Positions 17,311 through 25,014 of a stretch of 64,000 nt of DNA are shown in pieces; position 1 is the stretch's first letter; the number at the start of each line of letters is the position of its first letter. This stretch comes from IDS-8 sp040902105 (lineage in GTDB: Bacteria > Pseudomonadota > Gammaproteobacteria > Steroidobacterales > Woeseiaceae). Location: positions 1 to 64,000 of the forward strand of contig JBBDXW010000015.1 in assembly GCA_040902105.1 (NCBI GenBank), written 5' to 3'. The translations under genes and the position numbers were made by a program. The notes beneath the pieces are model-generated. The model made no database searches. It saw nothing but the letters and a program-made list of their open reading frames with translations, and had not been told where the DNA came from.

Positions 17311-19491
17311 ATGAGTGTGAAGGCATTACTGGCCGTTATGAGCGTCTCGTCGCTGTTCGGAGGGGCAGCGTGCTTTGCGGAGAAACAGCCGCTGAGTCTG
17401 GAAGCCATTTTCACAACCCCGGATCTGCAGAACAAAACCGTCGAGAACCTGCAGTGGAGCGGCTCCGGTTTCACCTTTACCGGGCAGAACCCGGACACCG
17501 GACTTCTCGACATCTACGAACAGAACGCCGCGTCGGCAGCCAATCGCCTGGTCGTTGCCGGAGACGCGCTGGCCTTCGACGGTAACCCCGTGCGCATGAG
17601 CCGGTATCGATGGACGAAGGACCGCCGCTTCCTGCTGATAACAGGCCCGGAAACGGTGACCTGGGACAACGTGGTGGAGGCTCCGCATTATCTGTACGAG
17701 ATTGCAACCGGAGAGCTTCGGCCGCTGGCGGACAACGGGTCCGCGCTGCGAAACGTACAGCTGTCACCGGACGGCCGGCACGTCGGTTACGTTCTCGACA
17801 ACGACATCTACGTCGCTGAAGTGGCCGGTGGATCCTCGCGGGCGGTTACAAGCGACGGCAGTGCGGATATCTTCAACGGGATTTTCGACTACGGCAGCAG
17901 CGAGTTCGGATCCGTGGATGCCTGGCACTGGTCGCCGGACGGCAGCAAGATCGCGTTCTGGCGCCTTGACGTAACTGACGTCAAGGTCTTTTACATGATC
18001 GACGAGCTAGGGGCTTACAACGAAGTACGCGCGCTCAAATATCCCAACACGGGCGAAAAGCATGCAGTCAACCGGATTGGTGTCTTCGATCTCGAGAGCG
18101 GCGGCACGACCTGGATGGATATCGGCAACAATGACGACGATTACATTCCCCGCATAAACTGGGCCGGATCATCGCAAACGCTGGCGATTCAGCGCCTGTC
18201 GCGGGACCACAAGACACTCGACCTGTTGCTGGGTGACACGAACAGCGGAGAAACGCGAGTCATCGTTACCGATACCGATCCGGCGTGGGTCGACACGACG
18301 GACGATCTGATGTTTCTCGGGAAGCAGGAGAGATTTGTGTGGACGTCCGAGAAAAGCGGCTACCGCCATGCCTATCTGTACGATTTCCGGGGAGATGAGG
18401 TGGCGCTGACCCGGGGGGACTGGGAGATCACCTCGCTTGCAGCGGTCGACGAAAGAGAAGGCTGGCTGTACTTCTACGCGAAAAAGGACTCATTCATCGA
18501 TCAACACGTGTACCGCGTGCGACTCGACGGTTCGGACCTGCGGAAGGTCTCGGGGCCGCCGGGATGGTACGAATGGAATTTCTCGCCCGACCGCACGCAC
18601 GTCGTGGAGACGTTTTCCAGTGCCCGTACCCCGCCCGTCGTCACTCTTCGCAAAGCTTCCGGGAAAGCCGTGAGGATACTGGAAGCAGGCACGGCCGAAG
18701 CCCTCGCAAAGTACGCTGTCCCGAATCCCGGGTTCGTCAAGATCGAGACCAGTGACGGAATCGTGCTCAACGCATCGATGATCAAGCCGAGCGACTTCGA
18801 TCCCGGAAAAAAATATCCGGTCATCGGCTACGGTTACGGCAATGCCGGCTCGCAGGTGGTGATGAATCGCTGGGGCAACTGGAGGGGCCCGGAATGGGAC
18901 TTATGGCATCGCTACATGGCGGAACAGGGATTCATCATTTTCAGCCTGGATAACCGCACGACGGCCGGCCGGGGCAAGAAAGCGAAGAACCTGACTTACG
19001 GGCATTACGCGAAATACGCGGTCCACGATCAACTGGAAGCCCTCGAGTATCTGAAGTCGTTGCCTTACGTCGATGCATCGCGCCTGGGTTTCTGGGGCTG
19101 GAGCGGCGGCGGTTACCTTGCCTGCGCCCTGATGACGAAAGGCGCGCCGCATTTCAAAACCGCGGTCAGCGTCGCGCCCGTCATCGACCTGTCGCGCTAT
19201 CAGGCCGTGGGCGTCGAACGCTGGATGGGCATGCTGGATGAGAACCCGCAGGGCTACCGGGAAGTCAATCTGCTGAATTACGCCGACAAGCTCGAGGGCG
19301 ACCTTCTGCTCATCCACGGCAGCGGGGACGAGAACGTAAAGTTTGCCTTCACCCTGCAGTTTGCGGACGCTTTGATCGAGCACAACAAGCAGTTCGACAT
19401 GCTGGTCTACCCGAACCGCCACCACGACATCGCTGATGCGCAGCTACACGTATTTACCCGGATAACGAACTACTTTCTCGACAAGCTGTAG
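17311..19491 (+). CDS. exported S9-family serine peptidase (dipeptidyl peptidase IV-like)
   Basis: A 726-residue prolyl oligopeptidase-clan enzyme. A Sec signal (cleavage near CFAEK) precedes a beta-propeller (about 35-470, several S-P-D-G blades) and a C-terminal alpha/beta hydrolase domain. The catalytic triad is visible: S598 (GWSGGGY), D673 (HGSGDEN) and H705 (NRHHD). The domain order and the HHDI ending fit the DPP IV subfamily, which removes X-Pro or X-Ala dipeptides from N-termini in the periplasm. The start at 17311 is chosen for the signal peptide; 17269 is also in frame. Site d lies upstream, and a hairpin terminator overlaps the stop codon. Confidence 0.92.
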   Translation: MSVKALLAVMSVSSLFGGAACFAEKQPLSLEAIFTTPDLQNKTVENLQWSGSGFTFTGQNPDTGLLDIYEQNAASAANRLVVAGDALAFDGNPVRMSRYRWTKDRRFLLITGPETVTWDNVVEAPHYLYEIATGELRPLADNGSALRNVQLSPDGRHVGYVLDNDIYVAEVAGGSSRAVTSDGSADIFNGIFDYGSSEFGSVDAWHWSPDGSKIAFWRLDVTDVKVFYMIDELGAYNEVRALKYPNTGEKHAVNRIGVFDLESGGTTWMDIGNNDDDYIPRINWAGSSQTLAIQRLSRDHKTLDLLLGDTNSGETRVIVTDTDPAWVDTTDDLMFLGKQERFVWTSEKSGYRHAYLYDFRGDEVALTRGDWEITSLAAVDEREGWLYFYAKKDSFIDQHVYRVRLDGSDLRKVSGPPGWYEWNFSPDRTHVVETFSSARTPPVVTLRKASGKAVRILEAGTAEALAKYAVPNPGFVKIETSDGIVLNASMIKPSDFDPGKKYPVIGYGYGNAGSQVVMNRWGNWRGPEWDLWHRYMAEQGFIIFSLDNRTTAGRGKKAKNLTYGHYAKYAVHDQLEALEYLKSLPYVDASRLGFWGWSGGGYLACALMTKGAPHFKTAVSVAPVIDLSRYQAVGVERWMGMLDENPQGYREVNLLNYADKLEGDLLLIHGSGDENVKFAFTLQFADALIEHNKQFDMLVYPNRHHDIADAQLHVFTRITNYFLDKL

Positions 19492-19519
19492 GAGCCCGCC
19501 ATTGCGGGCGGGCTCCTAC
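19488..19519. terminator. REP-type hairpin terminator between convergent genes
   Basis: A perfect 13-bp stem (GTAGGAGCCCGCC / GGCGGGCTCCTAC) with loop ATTGCG. The S9 peptidase stop TAG (19489-19491) is inside the left arm, and the convergent amidohydrolase ends 8 bp beyond, so it can serve both genes. It is the fullest copy of the REP family also found at 31464, 36368, 36952 and 38563. Confidence 0.75.
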
Positions 19520-19526
19520 AAGGCGG

Positions 19527-20816
19527 TTACCGTTCGAGTAGGTTGCGATACTCCTGGCCGCCCTTCATGACGAAAAGGATAGTGCGCAGCGCAGTAATGT
19601 CCTCGCTGGGATCGCCGGCCACCGCTAACAGGTCGGCATACTTGCCTGCTTCCAGTGAGCCGATATCCGCGGACGCACCGAGCATCCTCGCGGGTTCTAT
19701 CGTCGCGGCGCGCAGCGCCTGCAGCGGAGTCATTCCGGCTTCCACGTAGTACTGCGCTTCCCTGGCGGTCGCGGTCGTGCCGTCATTCGGCTCGGACGGC
19801 AACTGATCCGTGCCCAACGCGATGTTCACGCCTTCCTCGATGGCTATCTGCAGCGCTTCCCAGTGCACCTTGCCCACGGAATCGCGGCGTTTCAGGTACC
19901 ACTCCGGCGAACCGATTTTTTCGAAGAAGGGAGCGGTCGCCGGCTGGCTCACGACAATCGTCGGCACGAACCAGGTCCCGGCGCGTTTCATCTTCCTGAG
20001 CACGTCCCTGTCGAGAAAGTAGCCGTGTTCGATACTGTCGATTCCCGCGTCGACGGCGATACTCGTCGCCGCCGCGGATCCCGAGTGTGCCGCCACTTTG
20101 GCGCCGAAGCGGTGCGCCGCATCGATTACGGCGGCTATCTCCTCGGGCGTCATCAGTGCTTCGGCGATGTCGCCGCCGTCCGTGGCGATTCCGCCGGAGA
20201 TCAGGATCTTGATCCACGACGCGCCGGCGCTGATCTCGCGGCGTGCCGCCTTTACCAGCTCGTAAGGGCCGTCGCTGTAGGTTTTGCCCTTCTCCGAACC
20301 ATGCCCTCCGGTGATGACCAGCGATTCGCCGGCGCTGAAGATGCGGGGCCCATCGGCCTGTCCCTTTTCGATCGCCCGGTTCAGGGCCAGGTCGCCGTGT
20401 CTCTGGTCACCGGGCAGGCGGATCGTGGTGACTCCGGCCTGGAGACTCTCTCTCGCGGCCGCCGCCATGCGCAGCGCCAGTTCGGCTTCGGATTCATTCG
20501 CCAGCTCGGCCTCCATCTTGCCGGGCAGCACGAGGCCGAGGTGCACATGCATGTTCATCATGCCCGGAATGAGCCACGTCCCCGTGGCGTCGATTACCTC
20601 TGCACCGTCGGGAATCGAAACGTCCCCGCGGGCGCCGATCGCCGAGATTCGCTCGCCTTCCACGAGCACGACCGCGTCCCGAAGGTTCGATTCGCCGTCG
20701 AGATTCACGACCGTTGCACCGACTATAGCGGTCACCGCATCCGGTTCCGCGGCATTGACCAGTGCCGTGAGGTGCAGGCAGCAGGCGAAAATCACGGAGG
20801 CTTGAAGTAGTTTCAT
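19527..20816 (-). CDS. exported amidohydrolase-family protein
   Basis: A 429-residue metal-dependent hydrolase with a Sec signal (cleavage near VNAAEP). The start at 20816 is chosen for the signal; upstream in-frame codons add a non-homologous stretch. Metal-binding motifs are MHVHLG, IKILISGG (the Lys-containing strand), AAHSG, SIEHG and LGTDQ. It belongs to the imidazolonepropionase/prolidase-like exported group and is a more distant relative of the gene at 4323. It is transcribed divergently from the 21125-24974 operon, and the 308-bp spacer between them carries two exact palindromes. Likely periplasmic peptide or amide hydrolysis. Confidence 0.9.
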   Translation of the reverse strand: MKLLQASVIFACCLHLTALVNAAEPDAVTAIVGATVVNLDGESNLRDAVVLVEGERISAIGARGDVSIPDGAEVIDATGTWLIPGMMNMHVHLGLVLPGKMEAELANESEAELALRMAAAARESLQAGVTTIRLPGDQRHGDLALNRAIEKGQADGPRIFSAGESLVITGGHGSEKGKTYSDGPYELVKAARREISAGASWIKILISGGIATDGGDIAEALMTPEEIAAVIDAAHRFGAKVAAHSGSAAATSIAVDAGIDSIEHGYFLDRDVLRKMKRAGTWFVPTIVVSQPATAPFFEKIGSPEWYLKRRDSVGKVHWEALQIAIEEGVNIALGTDQLPSEPNDGTTATAREAQYYVEAGMTPLQALRAATIEPARMLGASADIGSLEAGKYADLLAVAGDPSEDITALRTILFVMKGGQEYRNLLER

Positions 20817-20937
20817 TGGCTTTTCCCGTTTATTGGTTGGTCGCTGGGGGCTTCCGGGCAAACGTTGCTTTGACGCCGCAGGCTGCCCATTCAGGCTTTC
20901 ACCGCCGACGCGGTCAATAGTCTGCACTACAAATTTC

Positions 20938-20954
20938 GTTGCGGTGCCGGCAAC
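20938..20954. promoter_or_regulatory. palindromic operator candidate, site e1
   Basis: Exact GTTGC-N7-GCAAC, 122 bp upstream of the amidohydrolase start at 20816. It is exactly 60 bp from site e2 within the same 308-bp divergent promoter region. Confidence 0.65.
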
Positions 20955-20997
20955 ATCTCCGCTTGCCACGAATCGCCTGCCGAACGTGCGGCAGTTC

Positions 20998-21014
20998 GTT
21001 GCAGTCGTCGCAAC
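20998..21014. promoter_or_regulatory. palindromic operator candidate, site e2
   Basis: Exact GTTGC-N7-GCAAC, 111 bp upstream of the NTF2-like gene at 21125. Paired with e1 at a centre-to-centre distance of 60 bp, so each divergent gene has its own site. Confidence 0.65.
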
Positions 21015-21124
21015 AAAGGGCGCGTTGAACGGCGCTCGAAGGCTGTTATAGATTGAATCGCGGTGTGTCGGCCGATCGCTCTGCGGTCTGCGCAGCGTCC
21101 TGGTGTTCCCGTCGAGGTGGTCCG

Positions 21125-21571
21125 ATGTTGAAGCGCGCGCTTTTCATTCTTGCATTCATGCTCGCGACGACGGCCGCAGCGGCCGACGACGGCACGAACG
21201 ACGTACTGGTGGACATGTTCGCGTGGTGGAACGAGGCCATAAAAAACGAAGACGGCTTTACCCGGGAGGCTTTCGGCCGCTACTTCACGGACGACGCCCG
21301 GATCATCGTGAACGACGTAGTGCTCGTGCAGGGGCTCGATGCGATGGCGGAGCACTTCAGAGGCATCCAGCAGCGGACGGAGTCGGTCGAGATCGTCCTG
21401 CCGTTCGAGGAGGAATTTCGCGAGGGCAGCAAGATATTCACGTATCACGTGATCAGGGCGCGCGAGAACGGCGTGGACAGGCTGTCGCACGTGATGGGTT
21501 ACGCGATCGTCAAGGACGGAAAGCTGGCGCTCATCAACTTTCTGTCCCACTCGGACCCGGTGGAACCGTGA
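21125..21571 (+). CDS. exported NTF2/SnoaL-like protein
   Basis: A 148-residue protein with a Sec signal (cleavage near AAAADD) and a cone-shaped NTF2-like domain: an N-terminal helix with VLVDMFAWWNEAIKN, then YFTDDARIIVND and the closing strands. GAGGTGG stands just upstream of the ATG at 21125. Members range from isomerases and dehydratases to non-enzymatic ligand binders; no catalytic residues can be assigned. It is the first gene of a unit with the DUF885 protein (75 bp downstream) and the tannase-family enzyme, under the palindrome at 20998. A small-ligand binding or detoxifying role in the periplasm is possible. Confidence 0.75.
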   Translation: MLKRALFILAFMLATTAAAADDGTNDVLVDMFAWWNEAIKNEDGFTREAFGRYFTDDARIIVNDVVLVQGLDAMAEHFRGIQQRTESVEIVLPFEEEFREGSKIFTYHVIRARENGVDRLSHVMGYAIVKDGKLALINFLSHSDPVEP

Positions 21572-21645
21572 GGACCGGTGGGTGGCCGGCGGCGATCGGC
21601 TACCCGAACCTGCACGACATGACGAGTCAGGATGACGACGTGCGG

Positions 21646-23343
21646 ATGATGCGGAAGTCCCTGTTGGCGAGCGCACTGTCAATCGTGCTGATGGCGCTGT
21701 TGTCGGGCCAGTCTCCTGCGGAGGCGGCTGCCCCGGCGAATGACAAACTGCGCAGCCTGGCCGAGCGCTACATAGAGATGACCCGGGAGGATGAGCGGAA
21801 CGAGGGACTCCCCGACGTTTCCGCGGCAGCCTTCGGCGAGGAAATCGCGGCGCAAAGCGAGCTGCTCGACGAGCTTCTCGAAGTACCGGCTGACGCCCTG
21901 TCTTCCGGGCGGGATATCGACCGCCGCCTGCTGATCGGCCTGCTCAAGGCATCGATCCGGAGTGCCGAGGCGCGGCGCCCCTGGGAAAACGATCCGACGA
22001 TCTACTTGCCTTCCAGGCAGATCGGGATGGCGCTGGAGCCTGCGTCGTCCGGTTCGGCGGCCGAACGCGCCGCGAAGCTCACCGTGCTGCTGAAGCAGCT
22101 GCCGGGAAGACTGGATCACGGCAGGCGGAATCTCCGGCACCCGCCGGCACGCTTCACCGAGGAGGCGATCTTCCAGGCCGAGGGACTGTTGCGTGCCCTC
22201 GGTGAAGGCGCGCCCGCGGTGGTCGCGGAAGGCGGGGCGGTGACCGAAGAACTGCGAGCGGCGATACAGGACGCGAGCGGGGCGCTCGAGTCGTACCGCG
22301 CATTTCTCGAAGACGATCTGCTGCCGGCCTCGGACGGCAGCTGGGTGCTCGGAACGGACAACTACAATTACATCATCCAGAACGGCTGGTTTCTCGACGA
22401 AGACGCGGACGCGATGCTCGAGCGTGGCCGCAAGGCATTTGCGGAGACCGGGGCACTCGCGCAGCAGGTCGCGGAACGAATCGATCCGGGCAAACCGTGG
22501 GTCGAAGTGTACGAGGACCTCAAGAACGAGCATCCGACGGCGGACGGCCTCAAGCAGGCGTACCAGAAGGAGATCGACGCGGCGCGCCGCTTCCTGATCG
22601 ACCACCGCGTCGTGACCCTCCCGGAGGGTGAGCGGGTGATCACGGTCGACACGCCGCCGGCGATGCGGCGATCCTCGCCGTACGGCACGTTCGACAGCGT
22701 GGATCCCTTCGAGGAAGGGTTGCTGGGACGCCTGGTGCTGACACCGATCGAGGACTGGATGAGCCCCGAACAGCGCGCGGAGCGCCTGCGCTCGCACCAC
22801 CTGTCGTGGATTCCGATCATTGCCGTGCACGAGGCCTATCCCGGACATCACGTGCAGGCGCTGAAGATCAGGGAGAACCCGAACCTGCTGCGTAACGTGG
22901 TGCGCGAGTCGATTTTCTCAGAAGGCTGGGGCCTTTACTGTGAGGAGTTGATGTTTGAGCTCGGCTTCCTCGAGGGCGACGACGTGCGCCTGACCCAGTT
23001 GCGCAACCGGCTGTGGCGCGCCGCCCGCGTGATCCTCGACTCGCAGCTGCACACGGGGCGCATCGATTTCGAAGAGGCCGTCGATTTCCTGGTGGAGCAG
23101 GTGCGGTTCGATCGCTATTCCGCCGAGCTGGAAGTCGGCATGTACCTGCGCCGCCCGACGTACGTGCTCGGCTACCTGATCGGCATGCAGGAAATCGCCG
23201 CCATCCGCGACGATTATTTCGCGGCTTTCGGCGAGCCGAAACCGTTGAGCGATTTCTACGACCGGCTGCTCCGCGTCGGCGCCATCCCGCCGGCGCTGGT
23301 CCGGGAAGAGCTGTTCGACCTCGCCGCGGGGGGACGACGATGA
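21646..23343 (+). CDS. exported DUF885-family putative metallopeptidase
   Basis: About 565 residues. A hydrophobic N-terminal segment ends near PAEAAAP (start 21646 chosen; 21619 is also in frame, neither with a strong ribosome site). The DUF885 hallmark HEAYPGHH, an HExxxxHH zinc-site-like motif, is followed by SEGWGLYCEEL, whose Glu is the expected third ligand. A few DUF885 members have peptidase activity on modified amino-acid conjugates; the substrate here is unknown. It shares an ATGA overlap with the tannase-family gene, so the two are translationally coupled. It fits the island theme of exported hydrolases. Confidence 0.85.
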   Translation: MMRKSLLASALSIVLMALLSGQSPAEAAAPANDKLRSLAERYIEMTREDERNEGLPDVSAAAFGEEIAAQSELLDELLEVPADALSSGRDIDRRLLIGLLKASIRSAEARRPWENDPTIYLPSRQIGMALEPASSGSAAERAAKLTVLLKQLPGRLDHGRRNLRHPPARFTEEAIFQAEGLLRALGEGAPAVVAEGGAVTEELRAAIQDASGALESYRAFLEDDLLPASDGSWVLGTDNYNYIIQNGWFLDEDADAMLERGRKAFAETGALAQQVAERIDPGKPWVEVYEDLKNEHPTADGLKQAYQKEIDAARRFLIDHRVVTLPEGERVITVDTPPAMRRSSPYGTFDSVDPFEEGLLGRLVLTPIEDWMSPEQRAERLRSHHLSWIPIIAVHEAYPGHHVQALKIRENPNLLRNVVRESIFSEGWGLYCEELMFELGFLEGDDVRLTQLRNRLWRAARVILDSQLHTGRIDFEEAVDFLVEQVRFDRYSAELEVGMYLRRPTYVLGYLIGMQEIAAIRDDYFAAFGEPKPLSDFYDRLLRVGAIPPALVREELFDLAAGGRR

Positions 23344-24974
23344 ATGCCCTCCGGGCGCTGGCATTGGGGACAGTGACCCTTGCTTTGGGGACAGTGACCT
23401 TTTCTTCAGGGACAGGCACCCTGGCAAGAGCGGCGGACGGCGGCCCTGCGAGCGCAGCCGATGCCGCCGCGCAGTGCGAGGCGTTGCGCTACGCCGATTT
23501 CTCCGGAATGGCAGACGCACCGACGCAGGTGACGGACACCCGCGTCGTGACGGCGAGCGCCGCGTTCCCCGCTCATTGCCGCGCGCAGGGTTACATTGCG
23601 CCGAACATCGGCTACGAGTTGCGTTTGCCCCTCGACGGCTGGAACGGCAGGTTCTTCTACGCGGGCTGCACCGGCCACTGCGGCATGGCGGCCGGCTCGC
23701 GCTGGGCCGAGGAGTGCAACTATCCGCTGAGCAAAGGCTACGCCTGCATCGTGTCCGATCTGGGACACCGGGGCACACCGGGCGACGGGCTGTGGGCGTA
23801 CCGCCGCCTCGAGGCCAAGGTCGACTTCGCATTTCGTGCCACCCACCGAACCGCCGTGTCGGGGAAGGCCATAACGCAACGCTTCTATGCGGCGGCGCCG
23901 GAGAAATCCTATTACATGGGCTGCTCGACGGGCGGCCGCCAGGGGCTGATCGAGGCGCAGCGATTTCCGTGGGATTTCGACGGCATCATCGTCGGCGCGC
24001 CGGTGGTCAGCCAGTCAGGTACCTCGCTCGATTTCATCTGGAACCTGCAGACCTTGGCCGACCCGAACGGCGCGCCGGTCCTGACCGCGGCAGACCTCGA
24101 TCTGTTGCACCGCGCGGCCGTTGCGGCGAGCGATGCCGACGATGGACTGGAAGACGGCGTGATAGGCGATCCGCTTGCCGCCGCTTTCGATCCGCAGACT
24201 CTCGCCTGCCGGGAAGGGCAGAGCAGCGAATGCCTGAGCGCGTCAAAAATGGAGGCTGCCCGCCGGATCTACGCCGGGCCGACAAACTCGGCAGGCGCGA
24301 AGTTGTATCCGGGCGCGGGCTTCCAGCCGGGATCGGAGCGCGGCTGGTCCATTTTCCTGCCGCGAAGCGGCGACGGCTCGCCGGCCGGCGGTTCGGGAAT
24401 CGATTCGATGCGTTACATGGTCACGGACTGGGGCCCGGAATGGCAGGCCGGCGATTTCGATTTCGACCTGGACTACAAACGCCTGGGAGAGGGCGAGGCG
24501 CTGTACTCCGCGTCCGACCCGGACCTGCGGGCGTTCAAGGCGGCCGGCGGCAAGCTCCTGCTGTACCAGGGCTGGGCCGACCCGATCATCGCGCCGATGA
24601 ACAGCCTCGATTACTACCGGACGGTCGAAAGGACGATGGGCGGCCGCGAAACCACCGAGGACTTCTTCAGGCTGTTCATGGTGCCCGGCATGCATCATTG
24701 CTTCGGCGGTGACGGGGCGTTTGCCATCGATTACATCAGCGCCATGGAAGCATGGGTCGAGCGCGGCGAGGCGCCCGAGGTTCTGCAGGCCGCTCATCTC
24801 GAAGGGCAGCACGACGCTTCCTCGATGATTCGAAGATTCCCGGTCGATGCGGAGCTGGTGCAGTTTACCCGGCCGGTATTTCCGTATCCGGGTAAGGCGC
24901 GCTACAGGGGCAGGGGCGACCCGGACGATGCCGCGAGTTTCGAGAACGCCGACGCGCGCCGGACGCGAAACTAG
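23340..24974 (+). CDS. tannase/feruloyl esterase-family protein
   Basis: A 544-residue exported esterase of the tannase family. The CS-D-HC arrangement is visible: C195-S196 in GCSTGGRQG and H453-C454 in GMHHCFGG, whose cysteines form the family disulfide next to the nucleophile and base. Typical length is 500-580. Its ATG overlaps the DUF885 stop (ATGA). The signal peptide (residues about 1-31, cleavage near ARA) is built of three 7-residue repeats, LGTVTLA / LGTVTFS / SGTGTLA, encoded by three 21-bp copies of a repeat that is otherwise intergenic. The enzyme cleaves aromatic carboxylic esters in known members; the acid and alcohol here are unknown. Confidence 0.88.
   Translation: MNALRALALGTVTLALGTVTFSSGTGTLARAADGGPASAADAAAQCEALRYADFSGMADAPTQVTDTRVVTASAAFPAHCRAQGYIAPNIGYELRLPLDGWNGRFFYAGCTGHCGMAAGSRWAEECNYPLSKGYACIVSDLGHRGTPGDGLWAYRRLEAKVDFAFRATHRTAVSGKAITQRFYAAAPEKSYYMGCSTGGRQGLIEAQRFPWDFDGIIVGAPVVSQSGTSLDFIWNLQTLADPNGAPVLTAADLDLLHRAAVAASDADDGLEDGVIGDPLAAAFDPQTLACREGQSSECLSASKMEAARRIYAGPTNSAGAKLYPGAGFQPGSERGWSIFLPRSGDGSPAGGSGIDSMRYMVTDWGPEWQAGDFDFDLDYKRLGEGEALYSASDPDLRAFKAAGGKLLLYQGWADPIIAPMNSLDYYRTVERTMGGRETTEDFFRLFMVPGMHHCFGGDGAFAIDYISAMEAWVERGEAPEVLQAAHLEGQHDASSMIRRFPVDAELVQFTRPVFPYPGKARYRGRGDPDDAASFENADARRTRN
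23366..23421 (+). repeat. three 21-bp tandem GGGGACAGTGACC copies inside a signal-peptide coding sequence
   Basis: Copies begin at 23366 (GGGGACAGTGACCC), 23387 (GGGGACAGTGACCT) and 23408 (AGGGACAGGCACCC), period 21. The same core forms the inverted cluster at 29532-29636. The period is a multiple of three, so the tannase-family reading frame stays open. Confidence 0.8.
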
Positions 24975-25014
24975 CCCGCCCCCGCGCGAACCCCCGGCGC
25001 GGCGGTTCGCCTCT

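Noticed and set aside
23474..24712. A second long plus-strand gene inside the tannase-family gene
   Set aside because: Arg-rich shadow in another frame without start signals, overlapping a gene with clear catalytic motifs.
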